Part shown: positions 25,193-33,050 of the stretch, piece by piece | Layout of the letters: each line of letters opens with the position of its first letter | Numbering within the stretch: the first letter of the stretch is position 1 | From: an uncultured Woeseiaceae bacterium | Lineage (GTDB): Bacteria > Pseudomonadota > Gammaproteobacteria > Steroidobacterales > Woeseiaceae | DNA: 34,410 nucleotides | Direction of reading: 5' to 3' | Assembly (NCBI GenBank): GCA_947258485.1 | Contig: CAMYIS010000081.1 | Coordinates: 1-34,410, forward strand | Notes under the pieces: model-generated | What the model saw: the letters and a program-made list of their open reading frames with translations, nothing else | Databases searched by the model: none | Told to the model about the DNA's origin: nothing | Position numbers and translations under genes: made by a program

Positions 25193-26133
25193 TGTCGAAA
25201 GTACTGGTAATTGCGGAGCACAATGGTGCAACACTGAATCCGAGTACGGCCAAGACCGTTTCATGTGCGAAACAAATTGACGGCGCAGAGATCGATGTTG
25301 CTGTCTTTGCGGCCTCCGCTTCCGCCGTTGCCGCTGAAGCGGCAAAAATCAGCGGCGTCGGGCGCGTTCTTACCGTAGAACGCGAAGAGAATGATCCTGC
25401 TGTTGCGGCGCTCCTTGCGCCGCAAATAGCCGCGTTGGCGTCTTCCTACAGCCACGTATTCGGACCGTCGACGGCCTTCGGGAAAGACGTCATGCCGCGG
25501 GCCGCTGCTTTGCTCGGGGTCAACCAGATCAGCGATATCATGAGTGTCGAGGGGACACATCGCTTCAAGCGGCCGATATACGCCGGCAACGCGATTCTCA
25601 CGGTCGAGGCACCCGCAGACAGCGTGATCGTGGCAACAGTTCGAACCGCCTCGTACCAGGCTGCCGAGGGCGGCAACTCCGCCCCGATCGAAAGCGCAGC
25701 CGTCGACGTCGAGCTGCCGACACACACCCGCTTTGTCGAAGTGCAGACCGGCCAGTCGGATCGTCCCGACCTGCAGGCCGCGGCCAAAGTGGTCTCTGGT
25801 GGTCGAGCGTTAGGAAGTGAAGAGAATTTCGAGCTGATCTACAAGCTCGCCGACAAACTCGGCGCGGCTATCGGTTCATCGCGCGCCGCCGTCGACGCCG
25901 GTTATGTGCCACCGGAAACCCAGGTTGGGCAAACGGGTCAGATCATCGCGCCGGACCTGTATATCGCGATCGGAATCTCCGGCGCGATTCAGCACATAAC
26001 GGGCATCAAGGATGCGGGCACTATCGTCGCGATCAACAAAGACGAGGAAGCCCCGATTTTCGAGGTATCGGACATCGGACTCGTCGGCGACTTGTTCAGC
26101 ATCGTGCCGGAACTGACGGATGCACTAAGCTAA
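25192..26133 (+). CDS. etfA: Electron transfer flavoprotein alpha subunit
   Basis: EtfA binds the FAD of the ETF heterodimer. The 313-aa product has the N-terminal domain (KVLVIAEHNGATLNPSTAKT), VFGPSTAFGKDVMPRAAALL, and RPIYAGNAILTVEA. The C-terminal FAD motif follows: GQTGQIIAPDLYIAIGISGA, then HITGIKDAGTIVAINKDEEA and PIFEVSDIGLVGDLF. Its ATG overlaps the etfB stop by one base. It converges with the peroxiredoxin gene 20 bp away, and no clear terminator is visible in that short gap. Confidence 0.96.
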   Translation: MSKVLVIAEHNGATLNPSTAKTVSCAKQIDGAEIDVAVFAASASAVAAEAAKISGVGRVLTVEREENDPAVAALLAPQIAALASSYSHVFGPSTAFGKDVMPRAAALLGVNQISDIMSVEGTHRFKRPIYAGNAILTVEAPADSVIVATVRTASYQAAEGGNSAPIESAAVDVELPTHTRFVEVQTGQSDRPDLQAAAKVVSGGRALGSEENFELIYKLADKLGAAIGSSRAAVDAGYVPPETQVGQTGQIIAPDLYIAIGISGAIQHITGIKDAGTIVAINKDEEAPIFEVSDIGLVGDLFSIVPELTDALS

Positions 26134-26153
26134 GCACCCGTTGTTCCCGGCGC

Positions 26154-26636
26154 CTAAAGGGCAGCGAGGATAGCCTCCGCCTTGCTGACCTCGAACTGCC
26201 CCGGCGCTTCAACGGCGACATGAGTGGCGACGCCATCGTCGACGACGATTGCGAACCGCTGGCCACGCATGCCCATTCCAAAGCCGGTAGCGTCCATCTC
26301 AAGCCCCAACGCCCTGCTGTATTCGCCGTTGCCGTCGGCAAGCATCATGACGTTGTCGCCGACACCGCGATCCTTCCCCCAGGCATCCATGACGAAGACG
26401 TCGTTGACCGCCATACAGGCAATCGTGTCGACACCCTTGGCCTGCAGCTTGGCCGCTTCATCCACGAATCCCGGGAGATGATTCATCGAGCATGTCGGCG
26501 TGAAAGCACCCGGAACGGAAACGAGTACTACTTTTTTCCCGGCGAACAGGTCATCGCTGGAAATGGCGCCGGGGCCTTTGTCGGTCATGACGCCGAAGGC
26601 GCCGGCTGGCATCTTCTGGCCAACTGAGATGGTCAT
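26154..26636 (-). CDS. Prx5-type peroxiredoxin
   Basis: Thiol peroxidase that reduces hydrogen peroxide and organic peroxides, usually with glutathione/glutaredoxin or thioredoxin as reductant. The 160-aa product has the peroxidatic site PGAFTPTCSMNHLPGF (Cys49), typical of the Prx5 subfamily. GVDTIACMAVNDVFVMDAWG (second Cys74) and GMRGQRFAIVVDDGVATHV follow. No obvious separate resolving cysteine is seen, so a 1-Cys or atypical 2-Cys cycle are both possible. The ATG at 26636 has AGGAG nine bases upstream. It sits between etfBA and the acyl-CoA dehydrogenase on the opposite strand, where flavin-derived peroxide would be a plausible substrate. Confidence 0.93.
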   Translation of the reverse strand: MTISVGQKMPAGAFGVMTDKGPGAISSDDLFAGKKVVLVSVPGAFTPTCSMNHLPGFVDEAAKLQAKGVDTIACMAVNDVFVMDAWGKDRGVGDNVMMLADGNGEYSRALGLEMDATGFGMGMRGQRFAIVVDDGVATHVAVEAPGQFEVSKAEAILAAL

Positions 26637-26730
26637 CAATAATTACTCCTGTTGAGGTATTGAGATTGCGGGCATAATCGGCAATGATTTTTGCCCGCCT
26701 TCGATCGATTCTAGCAGGAAGAGAAACACT
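26637..26730. promoter_or_regulatory. Divergent peroxiredoxin/acyl-CoA dehydrogenase spacer
   Basis: This 94-bp spacer must hold two divergent promoters. On the plus strand CATAAT (26676-26681) is a good -10 candidate for the dehydrogenase, with CTGTTG or TTGAGG at 18 or 15 bp upstream as a weak -35. On the minus strand GATTAT nearly coincides with it. AGGAAGAG serves as the dehydrogenase ribosome site about seven bases before its ATG. Confidence 0.3.
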
Positions 26731-27897
26731 ATGGACTTTGCATTAACCGAGGAGCAGCAGCTCATACAGGACGCCGCTCGCGAATTCGCCCAGAATGAGA
26801 TTGTCCCTATCGCCGCAGAATTCGATGCTAGCGGCGAGTTCCCGGTCGAGACCATTCGGCAGGCCGGCGAACTGGGATTCATGGGCATCGAGGTACCCGA
26901 GGAATACGGCGGATCGGGCCTGGATTCGATTAGCTACGTGCTTGTTATGGAAGAGATTTCTGCGGCAGATGCCGCACATGGCACGATCGTATCGGTAAAC
27001 AACTCGCTGTTTGGCGTGCCATTGCTCGAGTTCGGTACCGAAGAACAAAAACAAGAATTCCTTCGTCCGGTAGCGTCAGGTGAGGTCAACGCTGCTTACG
27101 CTCTCACCGAACCACAGTCGGGATCTGATGCGGCGACAATGCGCACGCGGGCGGAGCGCTCTGCAGACGGTTCGACTTACACGCTCAACGGCAAGAAAGC
27201 CTGGATCACGTCGGGACCGGTCGCAAAATACATGATCGTGTTCACGCAGACACTCGATAGCGGCGGCGAATCCGTGGGTATAAGCGCTTTTGTGATCGAT
27301 ACCGACAAACCGGGATTCCGCGTCGGCAAGACGGAGCCGAAACTGGGTATCCGTGCTTCGGCAACCTGCGAAATAGAATTCGAAGACTATGTGTGCCCGG
27401 TTGAGAATCGTATCGGCGACGAAGGAAAAGGCTTCAAAATCGCACTAACCGTGCTCGATGCCGGACGCGTTGGCGTTGCGGCACAAGCCATCGGAATTGC
27501 TCAAGCCGCTTACGCTGCAGCCGTCGAGTATTCTAGGGAGCGCAAGGCCTTCGGCGCGGCAATAGGCAGTTTCCAGGCGATTCAGGAGAAGATCGCCGAT
27601 ATGAAAATGCGCATCGACGCGTCACAACTGTTGGTATTGCGCGCGGCGTGGTCAAAGCAGCACGCAAAGAAGACCGGCGCGCGAAATACGCTGAATTCGA
27701 GCATCGCCAAGCTCTACGCTTCCGAAACTGCAATGTTCGTGACCCACCAGGCACTGCAGATTCACGGTGGCATGGGATACAGCAAGGAACTGCCGCTCGA
27801 AAGGTATTTCCGCGACGCGAAAATCACCGAGATCTATGAAGGAACCAGCGAGATTCAACGCATGGTGATTGGGCGGGCCGAGACCGGTCTGCGCTAG
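26731..27897 (+). CDS. Acyl-CoA dehydrogenase (short-chain type)
   Basis: FAD enzyme that forms the trans-2,3 double bond in acyl-CoA and hands electrons to ETF. The 388-aa product has LTEEQQLIQDAAREFA, GFMGIEVPEEYGGSG, AYALTEPQSGSDAATM, NGKKAWITSG and GRVGVAAQAIGIAQAA. The later motifs are ERKAFGAAIGSFQAIQEK, QIHGGMGYSKELPLER and the catalytic base in TEIYEGTSEIQRMVIG (Glu370, the position used by short- and medium-chain enzymes). The chain-length preference cannot be fixed from sequence alone. The proximity to etfBA fits the electron path. Its stop codon shares the palindrome CTAG with the convergent ferredoxin gene. Confidence 0.94.
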   Translation: MDFALTEEQQLIQDAAREFAQNEIVPIAAEFDASGEFPVETIRQAGELGFMGIEVPEEYGGSGLDSISYVLVMEEISAADAAHGTIVSVNNSLFGVPLLEFGTEEQKQEFLRPVASGEVNAAYALTEPQSGSDAATMRTRAERSADGSTYTLNGKKAWITSGPVAKYMIVFTQTLDSGGESVGISAFVIDTDKPGFRVGKTEPKLGIRASATCEIEFEDYVCPVENRIGDEGKGFKIALTVLDAGRVGVAAQAIGIAQAAYAAAVEYSRERKAFGAAIGSFQAIQEKIADMKMRIDASQLLVLRAAWSKQHAKKTGARNTLNSSIAKLYASETAMFVTHQALQIHGGMGYSKELPLERYFRDAKITEIYEGTSEIQRMVIGRAETGLR

Positions 27898-28214
27898 TAG
27901 TCGTTTTCCGCAACGTGAACAATTAGCCCGTCCAGATTATCTGACACCTCGATCTGGCAGGTCAGTCGACTGTTCGGCTTACGCTCGAATGCGGCATCGA
28001 GCATGCTGTCTTCCATGTCATCCATTTCCGGCATTTTTTCTAGCCAGGCCTCGTCGATATAGCTGTGGCAGGTTGCGCAGGCACAGGCCCCGCCACATTC
28101 GGCCACAATGCCGTCTATATCATTGTTTATGGCGCCTTCCATAACCGAATAGCCGTTCTCTACCTCGACTTCATGACGGATCCCATCGGTGGCGACATAA
28201 GTGATCTTTGGCAT
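27894..28214 (-). CDS. [2Fe-2S] ferredoxin, adrenodoxin/putidaredoxin type
   Basis: Small electron carrier. The 106-aa product has the cluster ligands in C-x5-C-x2-C...C spacing: Cys40, Cys46, Cys49 and Cys86 (CGGACACATCHSY, then LTCQI). It also has an acidic helix (EKMPEMDDMEDSMLDAA) like the partner-binding region of adrenodoxin-type ferredoxins, which serve P450s or related oxygenases. The partner is not in the window. Isc-type ferredoxin is less likely, because no isc/hsc genes are adjacent. The gene overlaps the acyl-CoA dehydrogenase stop tail-to-tail by four bases. Confidence 0.92.
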   Translation of the reverse strand: MPKITYVATDGIRHEVEVENGYSVMEGAINNDIDGIVAECGGACACATCHSYIDEAWLEKMPEMDDMEDSMLDAAFERKPNSRLTCQIEVSDNLDGLIVHVAENDY

Positions 28215-28240
28215 TTGTGTATCCCGTAAATATCGACGCG

Positions 28241-28277
28241 CAATTTTAAGGGCGCTGACCGTTTCCGGTCAACGCCC
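28241..28277 (-). terminator. Probable terminator of the TonB cluster
   Basis: On the minus strand GGGCGTTGACC-GGAAAC-GGTCAGCGCCC forms an 11-bp stem (one G-U pair) with a 6-base loop, 43 bp after the TPR gene stop and upstream of the ferredoxin gene. The following TTAAAATTG is only a weak T-tract. Position and stem strength support termination; the tail argues for caution. Confidence 0.6.
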
Positions 28278-28320
28278 CATTACACAATGCAATGCGCGGT
28301 ATTGTTGCTGGTTTGCCGCT

Positions 28321-29673
28321 CTAAACGCGAAGAGCTTTGGCTTTCTTGGCGTCGAGTTCCCGGCGTTTCTTGCGAGCGGCTTCTTCGGCGAGCTTGATCT
28401 GGCGGTTGCGCTCAACGTCCGCGTCGATGACGTTTATCCACTGACTCGCCGTGCGCACAGAGCGTGGTGTCCGAGCCGCTTTGCCAAAGGCCGTTTTGGC
28501 GTCCGAGTAGCGACGCAGGTTATACAGGCACATACCAAGTGAAATCTGCATGTTATCGGGATTCTTGAGGCCGCCTTTTCGAATCGCCGTGTTAGCCGAT
28601 TTAACGCATTCCGAGTAATTACCAATATTCAGATACGCATTAGCCAGCCTTTGATCCAGTTCGCCATGCGTTGCAAGTTTCGCGGCGGCCTGCAGTGCCG
28701 GAATCGCTTTTTTATCTTCCTGGGCCAGCGTCCACGCTTGTGACAACAAACGATAGTTCTTCTCGTTCTTCGGGACAATTCCGGCGTTCATCTTTTCTTC
28801 CAGCAGCGTTGCGGCCTTGTAAGGAACTTCCGCCTGCAGGTAAAGCTGCGCCATGGTCACGAACTCGGTGTCTTGCTCCAACATGCCCTGAGTGTGCGCG
28901 GCATCGTAAGCGTAAATCAGTTTCTCATCTTCGCCGAGTTCCGTGAACGCACCGGCAAGAGACTTCCAGTAACGTGCTTTTGGCCAGTTCTCGAGCAGGA
29001 TGATTTGTATGTCCCGCACTTTTGCGTAATTTTCCTGCTGGAAATACGCGAAGTTGAGCAAGCCGTACCAGTTCTCCTTCGGCTCCAGGTTGCGTTCTCT
29101 CGCGACGCGCATTGCGTTCTCAATTGGCGCCACCATCTCTTTGAAGCGGTCGAGGTTATAGAGGATCTGGGCCCGCAAAATAAATGGCTCGGGTGCCGGG
29201 TTGGTCTCAAGCGTGAACCACTTGTCCAACGTATTCAGCGCTTTTCCATACTGCTCTTCCATCGTCAACAGCTGCGCCATCGTAAACGTCGTTTGCTTTG
29301 CCATCTGTGGCTCAAGGGTCGGAATCGCAAGCATTCTCTCGTAAGTGCGAATCGCGCTTTTCGCATCGTCCATGTTGTAATAGACGAAGCCAATGTAGTT
29401 CAGAACATTGGCCTGCTCGTACTCGGTGAGCTTGTCAGGGTTGTAAAGGTTGTTGAGGCTCTTCAGTGCCCCGTTGTAGTTCTTCTCATCGACCATTTCC
29501 TGGGCTTTCTGGATTTTTTCATAAACCTCTTTGCTGACCGCCTGTGCCTGCTTCGTTTTGGTTTTGTCCCTGTCTTCGTCGGTCGCCTTTTGCGCCCCGG
29601 CAGTACCAAACGCAAGTACGCCAACGATCAATGCAAGGCATAGCTTCAAAGAAATTCCGCGATTCATGTTCAT
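28321..29673 (-). CDS. Periplasmic TPR-repeat protein of the TonB cluster
   Basis: The 450-aa product has a signal peptide (KLCLALIVGVLAFGTAGAQ) and a Lys/Glu-rich linker. A chain of helical repeats follows from about residue 50 to 415: ALKSLNNLYNPDKLTEYEQA, LNYIGFVYYNMDDAKSAIRT, ALNTLDKWFTLE, LANAYLNIGNYSECVKSANT and SLGMCLYNLRRYSDAKTAF. The C-terminus is basic (KLAEEAARKKRRELDAKKAK). TPR proteins at this place in TonB2-like clusters are thought to assist outer-membrane transport, but the mechanism is unclear. ATG at 29673 overlaps the end of the shortened tonB (ATGA), with an alternative ATG two codons later. No clear ribosome site is seen, which may be a consequence of the lesion just upstream. 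Confidence 0.85.
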   Translation of the reverse strand: MNMNRGISLKLCLALIVGVLAFGTAGAQKATDEDRDKTKTKQAQAVSKEVYEKIQKAQEMVDEKNYNGALKSLNNLYNPDKLTEYEQANVLNYIGFVYYNMDDAKSAIRTYERMLAIPTLEPQMAKQTTFTMAQLLTMEEQYGKALNTLDKWFTLETNPAPEPFILRAQILYNLDRFKEMVAPIENAMRVARERNLEPKENWYGLLNFAYFQQENYAKVRDIQIILLENWPKARYWKSLAGAFTELGEDEKLIYAYDAAHTQGMLEQDTEFVTMAQLYLQAEVPYKAATLLEEKMNAGIVPKNEKNYRLLSQAWTLAQEDKKAIPALQAAAKLATHGELDQRLANAYLNIGNYSECVKSANTAIRKGGLKNPDNMQISLGMCLYNLRRYSDAKTAFGKAARTPRSVRTASQWINVIDADVERNRQIKLAEEAARKKRRELDAKKAKALRV

Positions 29674-30185
29674 GTCAAAAAAGATCCCGCACGCTCAAAC
29701 AGGCTGCTTGACGATTGCAGAACAATTGGGTCTCTGACTGTCCCCGCGGTCGTGACCGTGAAGGACAAATCAACAAAGCCCTCTAGTCCCCTCGACAGAG
29801 CTCGGGCAGGGTAAACCGGTGCAACGCGCACGATGGGCAGGTAATCGCCTTCCGCGATATTCATGCCGCCGGGACCACCGATATCGGTGTCCGCGCTGAC
29901 CGATGGCGGAGCAACGCTGATGCTGGGCGCGTCAGGATTAATGTTGTCGAGTTCCTGAGGTGGAGTCTCAGGCGGCGTCTCGGGCGGTTTCGGCGGTTTT
30001 TCAGGAGTCAGATCCGCGATGTTGAGGTTTTCATTTCGCTTTACGCGGACGAATTCAAGCTTGTGGCGTTCGCGAGGATCTGTCAGGGCGGTTTTACCCG
30101 TGACAATGAGTAACTGCATGATGAACAGCAAGCTCAGCGTAACGATCGTGCCGATCACTATTGAAAATACATAACGACCTATCAT
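29670..30185 (-). CDS. tonB: TonB energy transducer with truncated C-terminal domain
   Basis: TonB carries proton-motive energy from the ExbB/ExbD motor to outer-membrane receptors. The 171-aa product starts at ATG 30185, which has GGAGGAG nine bases upstream; a GTG at 30224 lacks one. It has a membrane anchor (MIGRYVFSIVIGTIVTLSLL onward) and a proline-rich spacer (PEKPPKPPETPPETPP). The C-terminal domain begins APVYPARALSRGLEGFVDLSFT and VTTAGTVRDPIVLQSSSSLFERA. It then ends GSFLT. The usual last 35-45 residues (second helix and final strand, with a KYKPR-like motif) are missing. The receptor-contact domain is therefore incomplete. Confidence 0.88.
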   Translation of the reverse strand: MIGRYVFSIVIGTIVTLSLLFIMQLLIVTGKTALTDPRERHKLEFVRVKRNENLNIADLTPEKPPKPPETPPETPPQELDNINPDAPSISVAPPSVSADTDIGGPGGMNIAEGDYLPIVRVAPVYPARALSRGLEGFVDLSFTVTTAGTVRDPIVLQSSSSLFERAGSFLT

Positions 30186-30230
30186 GGTCCGGTTCTCCTC
30201 CGCGGACGTTGCCTGTTCCGACACATAAGG

Positions 30231-30291
30231 CTGACAACAATCCTCATTTGTATGACACGATTCGTGCGGCTAGGTTCCTAATTGTTGTCAG
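30231..30291 (-). other. Possible branched RNA structure between exbD and tonB
   Basis: CTGACAACAAT (read on the minus strand, 30291-30281) is exactly complementary to ATTGTTGTCAG (30241-30231), giving an 11-bp outer stem. The enclosed 39 bases hold two further small hairpins, TAGG-AA-CCTA (30280-30271) and CACGA-A-TCGTG (30266-30256). The 5' arm covers the last codons of exbD, so a terminating ribosome would open it. It lies about 45 nt before the tonB start. A role in tuning TonB relative to ExbD is inferred. Confidence 0.45.
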
Positions 30292-30688
30292 ACGCAATTG
30301 CTACGTTAGCAACGCCCGCACTTTTCGCCGCTTCCATGACGATTACCAACGTCTCGTGGGTTGATTTTTCGTCAGCCTGTATGACGATAGAACCTTTCGG
30401 ATTTTCAGCGTGCAAACGCTCGATGACCGAGCGAACCGCGCGCGGATCTCGCTTCTGACGATCAACCCAGATCTCGTCATTCGCACTGATCGCAATCAGT
30501 ATGGATGCATCGTCCTGAGAATCTGCGGTCACCGTGTCCGGTCGCTCGACCTGAATGCCTGCTTCCTTGATAAATGTCGCCGTCACAATGAAGAAAATGA
30601 GCATGATGAACACGACGTCCAGCATCGGCGTCAGGTTGATCTCATTTTCTTCCTCGTCGACACCAATCGACCCTTGTTTTCTACGCAT
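30278..30688 (-). CDS. exbD: ExbD-family biopolymer transporter, copy 1
   Basis: ExbD forms the dimeric plug of the ExbB proton-channel pentamer. The 136-aa product has a short cytoplasmic N-terminus, the membrane helix NLTPMLDVVFIMLIFFIVTA with the essential aspartate (Asp24), and a periplasmic domain (ISANDEIWVDRQKRD, GSIVIQADEKSTHETLVIVM). It lies 26 bp after the second exbD and 92 bp before tonB. Part of its gene is identical at the DNA level to its paralogue. Confidence 0.94.
   Translation of the reverse strand: MRRKQGSIGVDEEENEINLTPMLDVVFIMLIFFIVTATFIKEAGIQVERPDTVTADSQDDASILIAISANDEIWVDRQKRDPRAVRSVIERLHAENPKGSIVIQADEKSTHETLVIVMEAAKSAGVANVAIASDNN
30588..30640. repeat. 53-bp exact direct repeat shared by the two exbD genes (second copy 31025-31077)
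   Basis: The stretch coding for the I-N-L-T-P-M-L-D membrane-helix region is identical, base for base, in both exbD genes, 437 bp apart. Third codon positions are included, although the two genes differ much more on either side. This suggests recent duplication or gene conversion, or a shared constraint on the RNA. Confidence 0.9.
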
Positions 30689-30714
30689 TAGCTATTGTCC
30701 TGTTGAGTGCAGGG

Positions 30715-31125
30715 CTATCGTTTGTCCGCGATCGAAATGTTGTAGACCCCGGCGCTTCGTGAGGAATCCATTACTTCCACAAGTACCCTATTCGATGACT
30801 TGTTGTCAGCCTGGATGACCACCGATCCTTCCGGGTTCTCTGCATGCAGCCTCTCAATGTTTGCACGAACCGCGCGCGGATCGATCAGGCGCCTATCGAT
30901 AAAAATCTCATCGTTGGAACTGATCACTACCAGGATATTCGCCTCTTCCGGCTTGGACTCTGTTACTGGAGCATCAGGCCGGTTGACGTCGATTCCTGCT
31001 TCTTTAATAAACGAAGCCGTGACGATGAAGAAAATGAGCATGATGAACACGACGTCCAGCATCGGCGTCAGGTTGATTTCATTCTCATCCTCGTCAACAT
31101 GAATATCATCAAGGTGTTTTCGCAT
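30715..31125 (-). CDS. exbD: ExbD-family biopolymer transporter, copy 2
   Basis: The second 136-aa ExbD has the same layout: acidic N-terminus (VDEDENE), membrane helix with Asp24 in NLTPMLDVVFIMLIFF, and periplasmic domain (ISSNDEIFIDRRLIDPRAVR, GSVVIQADNKSSNRVLVEVM). GAGG precedes the ATG at about 8 bases. Together with copy 1 it could form a heterodimer inside the ExbB ring, as ExbD works as a dimer. It follows the exbB gene by 12 bp. Confidence 0.94.
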   Translation of the reverse strand: MRKHLDDIHVDEDENEINLTPMLDVVFIMLIFFIVTASFIKEAGIDVNRPDAPVTESKPEEANILVVISSNDEIFIDRRLIDPRAVRANIERLHAENPEGSVVIQADNKSSNRVLVEVMDSSRSAGVYNISIADKR

Positions 31126-31137
31126 GGCGACTGTCCT

Positions 31138-31665
31138 CTAGTGGTCCATCGTGAGCGAATCCTCGAGGAATTCGACTTCACGAGCGGCGCGGCGAGACAA
31201 AATCGTGACCAGCAGAACCCCTGATAGCGCCCCGACCATTCCTGCCATCGTTGGTACCGTGGCCTGTGATACGCCGGCGGCCATCGCTCGGACATTACCC
31301 GAACCGGAAACCGCCATGACCTGGAACACGCTGATCATGCCCGTTACCGTGCCGAGCAGGCCGAGTAAGGGACACAGTGCAACCAGCGTCTGAATCAGGT
31401 TTATTCCCCGATTCGTCGCTTCACTGAAGCGCGAGATCATCAGCTCGCGAATCTGTTTCGCGTTCCAGGACTTGCGTTCCGGTCGTGATTCCCAATTATC
31501 ATAAATCTCTCGCGACATCGCGCCCATCGACGTACGGAAGAACATAATCCGCTCGACGATGACGACCCACATCAGGAAGATCGTCACCGCGATGACCTTG
31601 AGGACCGGGCCACCCAGACTCATGAAATCTCGTATGGCTTCGAAACTGTCAGCAAGCCAAAGCAT
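31138..31665 (-). CDS. exbB: ExbB-type proton channel (TolQ/ExbB family)
   Basis: The 175-aa product forms the proton-conducting ring with ExbD. It has three membrane segments: residues about 20-37 (VLKVIAVTIFLMWVVIVERI), about 95-115 and about 135-160. The family core LIQTLVALCPLLGLLGTVTG is followed by MISVFQVMAVSGSGNVRAMA and GVSQATVPTMAGMVGALSGV. ATG at 31665 has AAGGAG five bases upstream, so a longer upstream reading is rejected. It lies 17 bp after the large TtpC-like gene. Confidence 0.94.
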   Translation of the reverse strand: MLWLADSFEAIRDFMSLGGPVLKVIAVTIFLMWVVIVERIMFFRTSMGAMSREIYDNWESRPERKSWNAKQIRELMISRFSEATNRGINLIQTLVALCPLLGLLGTVTGMISVFQVMAVSGSGNVRAMAAGVSQATVPTMAGMVGALSGVLLVTILSRRAAREVEFLEDSLTMDH

Positions 31666-31682
31666 GGCAACTCCTTTCGGCT

Positions 31683-33050
31683 TCAGCCTTTCCGTTCGGA
31701 GTGCTGTGCCACGAGGCCAGCGCTCTGCGACTGAAGGATGTTTACGATCTTGCGGCTCTGACCACTGACAACCGTGTGTAGCAATACCATTGGAATTGCC
31801 ACGCAAAGTCCGAGTACCGTTGTCATCAACGCCTGCGAGATACCGCCGGCCATCATCTTCGGATCGCCCGCGCCGTAAAGCGTGATCACCTGGAAGGTCT
31901 TGATCATACCGGTAACCGTACCCAGCAGGCCCATAAGCGGTGCGACAGCCGCAACCACCTTGATGAACAGCAGTCCCTTGGTGAGTGCCGGCATCTCCTT
32001 CAGTGCCGCCTCGCTGAGTTTGAGCTCGATGGTCTCGGTATCGGCGCCCTTGTTGCTCTCGTAGGCTGCCAGTACGCGACCCAGCGGGTTGTCGGTGCTG
32101 GCCGTGTCCCGCTTCAGCTGCGCCGTCACCTTGCGGCTGGCAGTGCTTAGCGCGAACCAGCGCAGTATTGCGATAATCAGGCCGATGATGCCGAGCGCAA
32201 TAATGCAGTAACCGACGATGCCGCCTTGCTCGATCCGATCTTTGACCGTCGGCGATTCAACCAGTAATCCGAGTATGCCGCCCTTGGTCACGTCGATACC
32301 GAAATCGACGGGACTCTCGGTCGCATCCATCATGTCGCCGGCCGTGGAGGCATAGCGCCCCTCTGGCTGACGCAGCAGCTCGGCGATCGACTTCTCGCCC
32401 GGGTCATACTCGAGGTAGCCGTTCTCGGAAACGATGTTGAAAGCGCCTACCCGGACAACTTCCATTTCTTCCTGCTGTCCATCGGCTTTCGTTACAAGGT
32501 GGGTAAACCGCGTAACCTTGCCGGTCTCGACGACTTCCTTCTGCAGCATTCCCCACAAGGTCTCGATGTCTTCAATCGAGGCGAGGCTACTGGCTCCGGC
32601 CATCTTGCTGCCGAGCTCGACAAGAAATTCGCTTCGGTTGGGATATTCGATGTTTGTCAACGAGGCGCTGAATCGGCCCTGTGCATCACCGGACACGGTC
32701 TGCAAGACGCCGAACAGCTCTTTAAGGGCGCCCAGGCGCTCGTCGAGAGCCTGACGGGCCGTAATGATCTGCTGCTGGTTCTTCTCGAACTGCGCCTCGA
32801 GAGCCGCACTCGTCTGTTCTTCACGAGTTCGCTCTGCGCGTGCCTGATTCAGAAGCGACTGCTGCTGATTCTTGTTCTGTGCGAAGGCAGCTTCACGTTT
32901 GCGCGCTTCCTGAGAGTCACGTGCCTGTCCCTGCTCGATCAAACGCAAAAGCTCCGCCATGCTGCGAGCATCGTCGTCCTGTGCACTTGCCGTACCAACA
33001 AATCCCAGACTCAGCAGTCCAGCGGCAATAATGAGTGTAATACGTTTCAT
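31683..33050 (-). CDS. ttpC: Large MotA/TolQ/ExbB-family protein, TtpC-like
   Basis: The 455-aa product has a signal peptide (ITLIIAAGLLSLGFVGTASAQ), then a long periplasmic coiled-coil region (about residues 30-120, rich in Gln, Glu, Arg and Ala) and a middle domain. The C-terminal channel domain has IVGYCIIALGIIGLIIAIL, then LFIKVVAAVAPLMGLLGTVT, MIKTFQVITLYGAGDPKMMA and ISQALMTTVLGLCVAIPMVL. This layout matches TtpC, the extra component of Vibrio TonB2 systems. It begins immediately after the DUF3450 stop (TAA-ATG), so the two are translated from the same message. Confidence 0.9.
   Translation of the reverse strand: MKRITLIIAAGLLSLGFVGTASAQDDDARSMAELLRLIEQGQARDSQEARKREAAFAQNKNQQQSLLNQARAERTREEQTSAALEAQFEKNQQQIITARQALDERLGALKELFGVLQTVSGDAQGRFSASLTNIEYPNRSEFLVELGSKMAGASSLASIEDIETLWGMLQKEVVETGKVTRFTHLVTKADGQQEEMEVVRVGAFNIVSENGYLEYDPGEKSIAELLRQPEGRYASTAGDMMDATESPVDFGIDVTKGGILGLLVESPTVKDRIEQGGIVGYCIIALGIIGLIIAILRWFALSTASRKVTAQLKRDTASTDNPLGRVLAAYESNKGADTETIELKLSEAALKEMPALTKGLLFIKVVAAVAPLMGLLGTVTGMIKTFQVITLYGAGDPKMMAGGISQALMTTVLGLCVAIPMVLLHTVVSGQSRKIVNILQSQSAGLVAQHSERKG

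Noticed and set aside
27891-27900. Convergent stop codons sharing CTAG between the acyl-CoA dehydrogenase and ferredoxin genes
   Set aside because: A four-base tail-to-tail overlap is a common compact arrangement and not evidence of special regulation.
28873-29643. 256-codon plus-strand ORF
   Set aside because: Antisense to the TPR gene; no ribosome site or domain, and hydrophobic runs mirror the codons of the real gene.
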